Positions 33,757 through 42,189 of a stretch of DNA of 64,000 bases are shown here, one piece after another. Position 1 is the first letter of the stretch, and every line of letters begins with the position of its first letter. The position numbers were made by a program, and so were the translations under genes. The DNA comes from Mucilaginibacter aurantiaciroseus (GTDB lineage Bacteria > Bacteroidota > Bacteroidia > Sphingobacteriales > Sphingobacteriaceae). The notes beneath the pieces were generated by a model that was given only the letters and a program-made list of their open reading frames with translations, had not been told where the DNA came from and made no database searches. Where the stretch lies: the NCBI RefSeq assembly GCF_024055595.1, contig NZ_JAMXOF010000004.1, forward strand, positions 62,001-126,000, in the 5' to 3' direction.

Positions 33757-35013
33757 TTATTTTTTAACCTCGGGCGTAATCCACCTGTTTCCAGTATTGT
33801 ACTTTCCCACAACCACTACCTTATAAAATGTAGATGGCCTGTCTTTAACAGATATTAGCGCATGCCCGGCATCGGCATCAAATTCGCCTACAAGCTTATA
33901 ATCATCAGGTTTGCCTTCTTTAAAGTTATTAGTTGCCGCTACCCAGATCTTAACCTTTTCGCCTTTGTTAAGGGGCTTCCAGCTTACATCTATATTCCCT
34001 TGTATTAAATTGGCTTTAAGTTCGGATATTGACACGGGGCCGGTAAGTGGTGTGCCGTCCAGCTCTTGTTTATATTTTGCCGGGATGGTGATGTTCATGA
34101 ACCGGGCAATGGTTGGGGTAATATCAACGATAGCCGGGTAATAGTATTTAGCATAACTGTTCAACCCTTTTGCATTGGTTACCATCCAGGTGGAGCGTTG
34201 CCTAACCGATTGCCCACCGTGGTTTTTGCCAGTACGTTCGTCGCGGCCATGGTCGGTAGTGATAAAGATCTGCCAGTCCTCGTTGAAATTTTTTTCGCGG
34301 TATTGTATCGCTGCCCAAATTTTACCAATCTGTTTATCCATCATCTCGATAGCGGTATAATACTGCGGATCATCACCATAACGGTGGCCCATATCATCGG
34401 TGTATTCCAGGTAAACCCATGAGAGGTCGGGCGCATTTTTTTTGATACTTGCCGATGCCTCCTCTATCACCTTTTCATCAATTCGGTGCATGTAGGCGCT
34501 TTCGTTATCGTGTTTAAAGTTGATGGTATCCAGTTCAAAACCATCGGCATGGTAATCTACATGAATCTTATTAGTCTGGTCTAATCCATCACCAACCAAC
34601 TTGGTACGGTTATCCAACCAGCTTGAAAATACAGCTATCTTTTTATTGGGGTACTGATCTTTTAACAGCCTAAAAATGGTGGGATAGCTATAATTAGGAT
34701 CTTTGATGTCATTATCGGGTACATTATGTTTGTTAAACCAGGTGCCGGTAAGCAAGCTGTTATAACCTACGGCAGATATAGTTGGCGTTTGGTTGTATGC
34801 ATCCTTATCGCCGCCAACATGGGCACGCAGGTATGCACCCTGTTTGGCTATTACATTTAGGTTTGGCGTTGGTAATTTTTCAATAACATCCGCAGGTATG
34901 CCATCGGCAATTATAAACAAGGCCTTTTTAACCTTTTGCTGGGCAACTACACTTGTACCTATTAACAATAACAGTAAAACTGATTTAGAAATCTTAGCAA
35001 CCATAGAGATCAT
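33757..35013 (-). CDS. Secreted alkaline-phosphatase-superfamily nucleotide pyrophosphatase/phosphodiesterase-like protein
   Basis: The 418-residue protein has a signal peptide (ending ~SVVAQ), then an AP-superfamily core with KKALFIIADGIPADV (metal Asp), a nucleophile Thr/Ser in QTPTISAVGYNSLLTG, EYTDDMGHRYGDD and TTDHGRDERTGKNHGG. Residues ~310-415 look like a fibronectin-III-type domain (GNIDVSWKPLNKG). This layout fits NPP-type phosphodiesterases or phosphonate monoester hydrolases. It converges on the phosphonatase operon and is a different subfamily from the enzyme at 22932. Starts at 35013 and 35004 are both plausible. No TAAAC-N3-GTTTA site lies upstream. Confidence 0.83.
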   Translation of the reverse strand: MISMVAKISKSVLLLLLIGTSVVAQQKVKKALFIIADGIPADVIEKLPTPNLNVIAKQGAYLRAHVGGDKDAYNQTPTISAVGYNSLLTGTWFNKHNVPDNDIKDPNYSYPTIFRLLKDQYPNKKIAVFSSWLDNRTKLVGDGLDQTNKIHVDYHADGFELDTINFKHDNESAYMHRIDEKVIEEASASIKKNAPDLSWVYLEYTDDMGHRYGDDPQYYTAIEMMDKQIGKIWAAIQYREKNFNEDWQIFITTDHGRDERTGKNHGGQSVRQRSTWMVTNAKGLNSYAKYYYPAIVDITPTIARFMNITIPAKYKQELDGTPLTGPVSISELKANLIQGNIDVSWKPLNKGEKVKIWVAATNNFKEGKPDDYKLVGEFDADAGHALISVKDRPSTFYKVVVVGKYNTGNRWITPEVKK

Positions 35014-35145
35014 AACTTTTTAGGCCAAATTAAAAAACCAAAAGGTTATTGAAGTTACGGGATTGTTATTTTATTAAAAGCTTGCATGCGGATATCAGTT
35101 TTTGTATGGCTTCATGGAAATCACCTCTTCGGTGTCAAATAAAAC

Positions 35146-35178
35146 AAAAGCGCTTTAATTTTCATTTAAAGCGCTTTT
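35146..35178 (-). terminator. Terminator of the GH2 gene / glycan operon
   Basis: AAAAGCGCTTTAA and TTAAAGCGCTTTT are perfect 13-bp arms with a 7-nt loop and T-rich tails on both sides. It lies 47 bases beyond the GH2 stop on the minus strand. Confidence 0.88.
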
Positions 35179-35224
35179 TGTTTTTAGATCCATTCAAGAA
35201 ATTAAACGGATAATATTGAATTAG

Positions 35225-38023
35225 TTAGTTGCTTCCATTAACTACTTTTTTGGGGACATTCCACCCACTTACTTCAATTCTTACAGTTTTTTGTTTGATT
35301 ACTCCGACCGGGGCCGACACCATGATCTTTGTACTTTCATTCGGCGCAAGTGTAACATAATTTGCACTCCAATAACTTGGCGCTACCTCCGCGTTACCTT
35401 CCATTAATTGCGGGCGCACAAAAAATGCTATTTTATTGCTGTTATTAGTTAGCAGTAAAGCCCAACTAACTTGTTCCCTATTAGTGCTTTTGCTTAATAT
35501 ACGAGCGGCTACTTGTGTAACAGGTATAGTATTTAACGCTTTATAATCATTTCCGGGTGCCATCCAATAAGCGTTATGTGATACAAGCTTGCCCTGATTA
35601 TCTTTCACGTTCAAAACTACAAAGCTTAGTGCTTTTTGCTGCTGCAAAACAGTTGCTAATTGCAATTCAGATTTAACACCTTCATCGGGTAAACTGACAG
35701 TTACCTGCTGGCGGGTTATCAGTTTACTGTTCGCATCATAAACATCTGCCTGTAGGCTTAATAGACCTGTGCTATGGTGGGTACGGTTCAATACTGTAAT
35801 TGTCGAGTCGTTTTGATTGAACTGCGCATGTATGGGTTCAACCGCGTTTTGCATAAAGTAATAGCCGGCGTTTGGCTGCAGGTACCAGTCATAAATTTGC
35901 CAAACTACGCTTGGGAAAGCCGCATTCAGTTTCCACAACATTACACCCCCGGTTTCAGTCAGCTTATGCCCGGCAGCTTCAAATATCCCCTGGTAACCGG
36001 TGGCATTCATCAGCTGCATTTTATTAGAGAAATCTTCGCGCGTTACGGGTTGCCCGTAGCGGCTTACCATGTCTTTATAATACTCATCATATTTACCTGC
36101 ACCCGTTGCTGCATCATGATATCCCCACATATTATTAAGAGGAAAGGGCAGTTTCTTGTCCCACGTAGTATCCGGAATGTTTTTAGCCAGGGTATTGTAA
36201 GGTGGTTGCGATGGCAGGCCTGTTTCGTCTTTAAAAACCCAGTCGCGACCCGCGGCAGCTAATTTAAAATACACTTTAGGATCTTGCCAGGCATAAGGCC
36301 CGCTACTGTAAACACCGGTCGGCTTGTTATCCGGCCAGGCGCCATCCCAACCCGAAGGCAGTTTTGCAAAACCTGATGAGCTTGGGATATATGGCCGTGT
36401 GCCATCTAAAGTTATAATGCTATGGCGCATCACATCGTAAAGTTCTTTACGGGCATGGCCCTCGTTTCCGCCCGTCCAAACCAACAGGCTTGGGTGATTA
36501 CGGATGCGGTATATAGTACTTTTTACATTATTGATAAATACGTTGCTTTCCAATGGCCAATCTGGTGAGCCTTTAAATTCGCCTTGGGTATCTCCCGTGA
36601 TCCAAAAGTCCGACCAAACCATCAAACCATATTTATCACAATCGTTCCAAAACTGGTCGGGAGGTGTAATACCGCCGCCCCAAATGCGTACCAGGTTTAC
36701 ATTTGCAGTTTTACAAAGATGTAATTCGTGATCATACCTTGCCGAATCTCGGTTAACCATCAGGTCGGGCACCCATGCGCCTCCATTAAGATGCACCCGC
36801 TTGCCGTTTACAAAAAATTCGCGGCGGGTAAAGCCTTTCACATCACTTGCAGTAGAACTTACGGTACGGATACCAAAAACAAAGGTTGTATCATCAGTAA
36901 CCTTATCCTGGTTAACATATTGTAAGCGGATGCGATACAAATTAGCGCGACCATAACCGTTAGGCCACCATAGTTTTGGATTGTTAACGGATAAAGCCCG
37001 TACCTGTTTAGCATCTAAACTTACAATTTTAGCCTCGCCGGCAATTACTGTAAAAGGTTTAGAAAATTGGATAGCATTACCCTTAAAGTTCTCGGGTTTG
37101 ATACTCACCCGTAACTCGCCTTTCGTAGTGTGTTTAGTATAGTTTGATAGTGTTAATGCTAAAGAAAGAGATGCTTTGCTTGTATCTGGCAGAGCTGGTA
37201 AAGCAGTAACCAATTTTGGCCTGCCGATAGTTACCGCACCGGTGGTACGCAGGTAAACCGGCTGCCAAATCCCCATATTACGGTCTCGTACGGGGGGCAT
37301 CCAATCCCATCCGGCAGAACATAACATAGTTACATTTTTACCGATATCACCTGTAGGCCCGCCATTTTCATAAAACGGACCAAGTGCTTCCAGTTGTTCT
37401 TTTGCCGGGAGGCCGGGATAATCTAAAGGATATATTTTTACAGCTAAGTTGTTGTTACCTCCTGCGATGACCTGCCCGCTTACATTTAAATTATGCTCTG
37501 CGAACATCCCCACCATTTGCGAACTATCCGCAATGCGTTTCCCATTCAGCCAAACCTCTGCGCGATAGTTTATGCCTTTAAATATCAATTGAAATACTTT
37601 GCCTTGATCTACTTTTGGAACTGTAAAATTTGTACGGTACCAATACGGCTTTTTCCAAGGGTTGCTAATACCGGGGATATGGCTATACTTTTCGAGCTGA
37701 TATTGTTTATTAAACTCATCTGATGCATCCGGTATCAACATGTTATTTAAACCCTGGTAGGGGCTTGGGTAAACCTTGTTGGCAACCAAGCCGGTTAGTA
37801 CGGTAGAAGGTACAGTGACGGGATACCATTTAACCTTTGATGAATATGACGCGGCCGAAAGTTGCTTCCCGCCTAATTGGACCAACTCTGATGATTGTAG
37901 CTGGAAATATTTTAATTGCATCTGCTTAACACCGACCGATTGCGCGAAAAGTTGTTGCGTACTTAATGATAGTGGCAAAAGCAGTAAAAATATTGCAAGT
38001 CGTTTATTAGGGGTAATTGACAT
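35225..38023 (-). CDS. GH2 family beta-mannosidase-like glycoside hydrolase
   Basis: The 932-residue secreted enzyme (signal peptide ending ~QLFAQ) has the GH2 plan. There is a sugar-binding jelly roll (~60-210, with YWYRTNFTVP and AEVWLNGKRI), Ig-like domains, a TIM barrel with NLVRIWGGGI and the acid/base Glu near residue 519 in GGNEGH, a likely nucleophile Glu in FKDETGLPS, and C-terminal Ig-like domains. The subgroup resembles beta-mannosidases and exo-beta-glucosaminidases. The adjacent GH26 gene (22-base gap) favours beta-mannosidase, trimming mannooligosaccharides. It is the last gene of the minus-strand glycan operon. Confidence 0.88.
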   Translation of the reverse strand: MSITPNKRLAIFLLLLPLSLSTQQLFAQSVGVKQMQLKYFQLQSSELVQLGGKQLSAASYSSKVKWYPVTVPSTVLTGLVANKVYPSPYQGLNNMLIPDASDEFNKQYQLEKYSHIPGISNPWKKPYWYRTNFTVPKVDQGKVFQLIFKGINYRAEVWLNGKRIADSSQMVGMFAEHNLNVSGQVIAGGNNNLAVKIYPLDYPGLPAKEQLEALGPFYENGGPTGDIGKNVTMLCSAGWDWMPPVRDRNMGIWQPVYLRTTGAVTIGRPKLVTALPALPDTSKASLSLALTLSNYTKHTTKGELRVSIKPENFKGNAIQFSKPFTVIAGEAKIVSLDAKQVRALSVNNPKLWWPNGYGRANLYRIRLQYVNQDKVTDDTTFVFGIRTVSSTASDVKGFTRREFFVNGKRVHLNGGAWVPDLMVNRDSARYDHELHLCKTANVNLVRIWGGGITPPDQFWNDCDKYGLMVWSDFWITGDTQGEFKGSPDWPLESNVFINNVKSTIYRIRNHPSLLVWTGGNEGHARKELYDVMRHSIITLDGTRPYIPSSSGFAKLPSGWDGAWPDNKPTGVYSSGPYAWQDPKVYFKLAAAGRDWVFKDETGLPSQPPYNTLAKNIPDTTWDKKLPFPLNNMWGYHDAATGAGKYDEYYKDMVSRYGQPVTREDFSNKMQLMNATGYQGIFEAAGHKLTETGGVMLWKLNAAFPSVVWQIYDWYLQPNAGYYFMQNAVEPIHAQFNQNDSTITVLNRTHHSTGLLSLQADVYDANSKLITRQQVTVSLPDEGVKSELQLATVLQQQKALSFVVLNVKDNQGKLVSHNAYWMAPGNDYKALNTIPVTQVAARILSKSTNREQVSWALLLTNNSNKIAFFVRPQLMEGNAEVAPSYWSANYVTLAPNESTKIMVSAPVGVIKQKTVRIEVSGWNVPKKVVNGSN

Positions 38024-38045
38024 TTCTTAAATATTGATTTTAAAA

Positions 38046-39176
38046 TTATTGAACAGGCATGTACTTGCCATACAAAGCAAGCGGCGTTACATTTTTTTGA
38101 AATAGCGTTTTGGAAGCAAATTCTTTAAAATCAGCCTCGCTTACCTGCCCGGGGTAAGGGGCGTAAAAATGACCGGGATTATCGTTGCGCCAAGCCATTA
38201 CATATGATGTTTTGTATTTCGATAGCGTTTTTAGCAATACGTTCGTCCACCAGTCTGCTTGTGGAACGCGTTCATACCCAGTTTCTGGCAGGCAGGCAAC
38301 CTTATGGTTTTTTGCGGCTATAATATCTAAAAGTGCCAAGCGCTTATCGAGGTTTTGCTGATAACGGTCAACGCTTTTAACACAGTAACTATCAAAGCCA
38401 ACAAAATCTACATAATCATTTCCGGGGTATCGGGCCATAAAGTCGGCCTCGGTATCAAAGTCGGCTACAGAATACACAATAAGCAGGTTATGCAGTTTTT
38501 TATTATTGCGCATGTAGCCAATGGTAAACTGCCAAAGACTTTTAAACTCATCGGGAGTACAGGTATTGGCGCACCACCAAAACCAATTACCCGTAAGCTC
38601 GTGAAACGGCCTGAATAATATGGGGATCGGTTCGCCCTCAGCGCCTTTCATACTGCCGAGGTAAGCCGCGGCTTTGTCAAGGTATTTCTTATATTGATCG
38701 TGAGCAACACCATCCGGCAGGATATCCTTTACTGTTCGCTGCGTGGTATCCCAAGCCGATCTACCGTTCACCGGGTTATCCATATGCCAGCAGAAGGTGT
38801 TTATGCCGCCCCGCTGGTAAGCTTCTTTTACAAGTTCTTTTTGACGTTTAAACGTGATGTTATTAATGTCTTTTGTACTATCATGCTCAATTTTAGCCAA
38901 ATCCCAGCCGTACATGGCCGGGTAACTACCTACTGTACTTTTAACATCTGAACGGCCGACATCCAGCCGCCAACCAACACCGTAAGCGGTATCATCGTGG
39001 TGACCAAAGATCGCTCCGGCACCTACGAGGCGTTGCATGCTATAAAACAGTTCGCGTGTTTCTGTGGTGGCCTGCCTATCTGCCGGTGCATATAGTTGGG
39101 CCTTTGCAACGGTTGCTGTACAGATGATCAAACCTGTTATGAAAACGAGGTTAAAATATATTTTAGATCTCCTCAT
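38046..39176 (-). CDS. GH26 endo-beta-mannanase
   Basis: The 376-residue enzyme has a signal peptide ending ~TVAKAQ and a GH26 TIM barrel. The acid/base Glu193 is in LFRPFHELTGNWFWW, and the nucleophile Glu298 is in VACLPETGYE. The preceding WHMDNP and following YVMAWRN are conserved substrate-binding stretches of the family. It should cut internal beta-1,4-mannosidic bonds of mannan, glucomannan or galactomannan. It is two bases from the upstream glycosidase gene and 22 from GH2, so all three are co-transcribed. Confidence 0.93.
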   Translation of the reverse strand: MRRSKIYFNLVFITGLIICTATVAKAQLYAPADRQATTETRELFYSMQRLVGAGAIFGHHDDTAYGVGWRLDVGRSDVKSTVGSYPAMYGWDLAKIEHDSTKDINNITFKRQKELVKEAYQRGGINTFCWHMDNPVNGRSAWDTTQRTVKDILPDGVAHDQYKKYLDKAAAYLGSMKGAEGEPIPILFRPFHELTGNWFWWCANTCTPDEFKSLWQFTIGYMRNNKKLHNLLIVYSVADFDTEADFMARYPGNDYVDFVGFDSYCVKSVDRYQQNLDKRLALLDIIAAKNHKVACLPETGYERVPQADWWTNVLLKTLSKYKTSYVMAWRNDNPGHFYAPYPGQVSEADFKEFASKTLFQKNVTPLALYGKYMPVQ

Positions 39177-39178
39177 GC

Positions 39179-40930
39179 TTATTTCCCTTCTGCAACCAAA
39201 AACACCGCGCCCAGTGCCGGCACATTAACGGTTATGCCACCCGCAATATCGCTGGTTTTAGCAGCAACATCCATAAAGTTTAGTGGCCCGCCGGATACAC
39301 CCGCAGGGCCTGATCCGTTCACGAATACCTTGCGCGAAAACGGCGCGTTATCCGTCCCCCCGTTTAAGGTATGATAGTAGTATTTGGTACCCGAAACAAA
39401 ATTTTTGATTTTGATCATTACAGCTTGATCCTTACTGCCTTTATTTACCAATACTACGCCTGCATGGCCGGATGTGTAAGATGAGCCATAACTTACAATA
39501 TCGCCACTACCCGCCACGCTCGAGTTCACCATACGGTCGCCAAAATAACGTTGGAAAAAATACATGTAGTAATAAGCCGGCCTCGGGTTCCATTTGTCAG
39601 CCCCAGGTTCATCGCCTCTGTTAAATAAACCGTGGTCGTTACCATCGTCCCAGCCGTTTGCCAGGTCCCATCGGCTGGCCATGCTAAACTGGTTCTTTAA
39701 AACTTCGCCCAAAACCATTGCCGCGTGGAGGCCTGCAACATTTGATACCATCTGCTGTGACCCTGTTGCAAAAATATTCCATTCGTCTAAAGCAACCGGC
39801 TTTTGAGCAACCCCTGCCGCTGATGCCGAGGTTTTTACCCAATCCATGGTAGATTTGGTTACGCTTGATGCCGTAGCCAGGATCTCTGCCGGGGTAGAGT
39901 TCTTAAAATATGGGGTATAGTAATTATGCACTACATAAAAATCTGCAGCTGTCCCTGCCTGCCTTAACACATCAGCATTCCAGGCGGGGGTAATAACGGA
40001 TGGGTTCAGATGCTCATCAGCCTCTGTTATTACTATTCCAATTTTAATACCCGTGTTACCTACTTCAGCGGCGGCTTTGCGCATCGAATCTGCAAAAAGC
40101 TTGAAATGGGTGCCATATATCAAACCGGTAAGTATTTGTGGCTGCCCATCTTTATTATCAGCCAGATCAATGCGGTAACCGGCTTCCCAGTTGCCCCAAT
40201 TCTCGTTACCTATTTCCCAGTATTTGGTTCGGCCTTTATCATAACGCACCCAATCTGCAGCCAAATGAGCAGCTGTTTGATCGGGATGCGGCCCTTTCCC
40301 ATAACGTGCATAACCATAATTTACAGTTATGATACCCGCGCTATTGGTTTGCTGCAGTACCTTATAATAATTGTCAAGTGTAAACGCGTTATCCCCCGGG
40401 CTGTTGCCATACCAGTAATTGGCATTTGTAACAACGCCTTTAGCATCCTGAAGTGTGGCCGGGGCGTCGGCGGGCGGTGTGTTATCTCCCTTATTCCAAA
40501 AGTAAACATCAGATAAACTGCCACCCGGAAAACGTAATATGTTTGGCTCCAGTTTGGTTAAATAGTTCATTAATATAGGGTCGGTAATATACGGGCCCAT
40601 ATATGGGTTTGTATTATTACCGTATATTTTTTTTGATGCTTTGGTAAGTACCTGAGCAATATCTACGGTTGCAATAATATTGCCCGCGGCAGGCTTGGTG
40701 GCTTTTACAATACTGTTAGATAATGTAAACTGTTTTGGCTGCCAGCCATCAAGGAAAAAACCTTGTATAGCGCCCACGGCAGGGTCTACAGGCTCCTTTA
40801 TCACTACCGTATTGTTACCCGTTGTATCGGCTTTATTTACGCTTGAAGCTGTGGCTCCATCTTTTTTACAAGCCACAAGGGCAATAAAAGTTGCTAAAGT
40901 TACAGCGGTCCCCTTTATCATCATTTTCAT
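39179..40930 (-). CDS. Lipoprotein clan GH-A glycosidase of uncertain family
   Basis: The 583-residue protein has a lipobox with Cys21 (ALVACKK), then a TIM-barrel glycosidase. NILRFPGGSLSDVYFWN, an acid/base Glu in KYWEIGNENWGNWEAGY and a nucleophile Glu in PVALDEWNIF fit the clan GH-A pattern with two catalytic Glu on strands 4 and 7. A beta-sandwich domain fills the C-terminal ~100 residues. Databases often label such proteins alpha-L-arabinofuranosidase, but the mannan context suggests otherwise. I cannot assign a CAZy family with confidence. It is first of the three enzyme genes after the hairpin at 40960. Confidence 0.78.
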   Translation of the reverse strand: MKMMIKGTAVTLATFIALVACKKDGATASSVNKADTTGNNTVVIKEPVDPAVGAIQGFFLDGWQPKQFTLSNSIVKATKPAAGNIIATVDIAQVLTKASKKIYGNNTNPYMGPYITDPILMNYLTKLEPNILRFPGGSLSDVYFWNKGDNTPPADAPATLQDAKGVVTNANYWYGNSPGDNAFTLDNYYKVLQQTNSAGIITVNYGYARYGKGPHPDQTAAHLAADWVRYDKGRTKYWEIGNENWGNWEAGYRIDLADNKDGQPQILTGLIYGTHFKLFADSMRKAAAEVGNTGIKIGIVITEADEHLNPSVITPAWNADVLRQAGTAADFYVVHNYYTPYFKNSTPAEILATASSVTKSTMDWVKTSASAAGVAQKPVALDEWNIFATGSQQMVSNVAGLHAAMVLGEVLKNQFSMASRWDLANGWDDGNDHGLFNRGDEPGADKWNPRPAYYYMYFFQRYFGDRMVNSSVAGSGDIVSYGSSYTSGHAGVVLVNKGSKDQAVMIKIKNFVSGTKYYYHTLNGGTDNAPFSRKVFVNGSGPAGVSGGPLNFMDVAAKTSDIAGGITVNVPALGAVFLVAEGK

Positions 40931-40959
40931 TAGATTCTTTTATTTTAGAACATAAAAAA

Positions 40960-40999
40960 GCCACCACCGGTAAGCCAAAGGCCGGTAACCGATGATGGC
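40960..40999 (-). terminator. Hairpin between surface-lipoprotein and glycosidase genes (attenuator or partial terminator)
   Basis: On the minus strand GCCATCATCGGT pairs with ACCGGTGGTGGC (two G-T pairs) and the stem is followed by TTTTTT. It lies inside the operon, between the stop of the IPT/TIG gene and the start of the next gene, so partial termination would lower enzyme expression relative to SusC/SusD. Confidence 0.65.
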
Positions 41000-41020
41000 G
41001 TGATTTAATTATAACCAGTA

Positions 41021-42169
41021 CTAAATAAACCCAAGGTCATCAACATAGAAGGTGCCGGGTGCGGCAACCCCTAATGTTTGGAAAGTTATTTCGCTTATTG
41101 TTGCGGGGTCGCCCAGGTCACTGAGCTTAATGGTATAATCAGTATAAGCGCCAACGGCTACTTCTACGGGGTAAGCCTTACCATAGTTACCATTTATTAC
41201 AACCTTTACCCTATCGCCCGCTTTGAAACCTGCGCCACCGTAGATAGAGAATTTAAGAGATTTTAGCCCGGCTGAGGTGACACTTAATGTAGAACCACCG
41301 TAACCTAATTGTAAAGCCCCATAGCCATTATTAACGGTTACGGCAATAGCGTTAGTTCCACGTTTAGGGTGCTCGGTACTGTTATATTTTCTGGTACTGC
41401 CATAGCCGTCGTAACCACCACTTCCCTGGCCGCCCCATCCTGCTGATAGTACATCGTCATAAATAATGTATTTAAACCCAAATGAAGATGCCGATTTAGC
41501 TGTACCACCCGGTGTGGTAACATAAATATAGGACTGCACCACACCCGCCGGAACTTTAACCCGGATCTGGGTATTTGTTGGAGTGCCAACGATCTCGGCA
41601 GGCACGTCATCAAATTTCACACCTGTAACACCGTTAAATATTTTACCATTAATGGTTACAATATCACCGGAACCCGCAGCAAGTGGATTAAAATCTGTAA
41701 CGGATGGCGGTGGCTGCTGGATGCTAAAATCGAAATCAACCTTGCCATATTTGGTAACAACGGTTAATTTATTGCTTTGGCTTGGGCCAAATGGCGTACC
41801 ATCAGGTATGGTGATGATAATCACTTTATCGGTAATCAGCGCGGGGTTAAAATAAACCGATGCACCGTTAAATAATACCGCGTTAGTGGTTAACAGGTTT
41901 TCGCCAAGGATGGCGTATTGATTGTTTAATTTCCCGTTAGTAACGGTCGAATCGGATGCAACAACTGTATGATCATCATAAACGCTGCTCGAATCGAGCG
42001 TTATGCGGTGCTCAACACCGGTTATCGTATCCGCTTTGCTTACAGTACGTACCCTGGTGATTACCGGCGCGCCTTTACCACCCTGCTCCTGACTATCTTT
42101 TTTACAGGATGCAATACCAATTATCATTAGTACAGCCAATATCCCATAATATATTTTTGAATTTTTCAT
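41021..42169 (-). CDS. IPT/TIG-domain surface glycan-binding lipoprotein
   Basis: The 382-residue lipoprotein has a lipid-attachment Cys22 (GIASCKKD), two Ig-like IPT/TIG domains (~35-235, for example PPSVTDFNPLAAGSGDIVTI) and a C-terminal beta-sandwich that looks like a carbohydrate-binding module (~240-382). Its place right after susD (20-base gap) is that of the surface glycan-binding protein (SusE/SGBP position) in a polysaccharide utilisation locus. It should help capture mannan at the surface. Specificity is inferred from neighbours only. Confidence 0.85.
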   Translation of the reverse strand: MKNSKIYYGILAVLMIIGIASCKKDSQEQGGKGAPVITRVRTVSKADTITGVEHRITLDSSSVYDDHTVVASDSTVTNGKLNNQYAILGENLLTTNAVLFNGASVYFNPALITDKVIIITIPDGTPFGPSQSNKLTVVTKYGKVDFDFSIQQPPPSVTDFNPLAAGSGDIVTINGKIFNGVTGVKFDDVPAEIVGTPTNTQIRVKVPAGVVQSYIYVTTPGGTAKSASSFGFKYIIYDDVLSAGWGGQGSGGYDGYGSTRKYNSTEHPKRGTNAIAVTVNNGYGALQLGYGGSTLSVTSAGLKSLKFSIYGGAGFKAGDRVKVVINGNYGKAYPVEVAVGAYTDYTIKLSDLGDPATISEITFQTLGVAAPGTFYVDDLGFI

Positions 42170-42189
42170 CTTCTTTTAAATCTGGTTTT

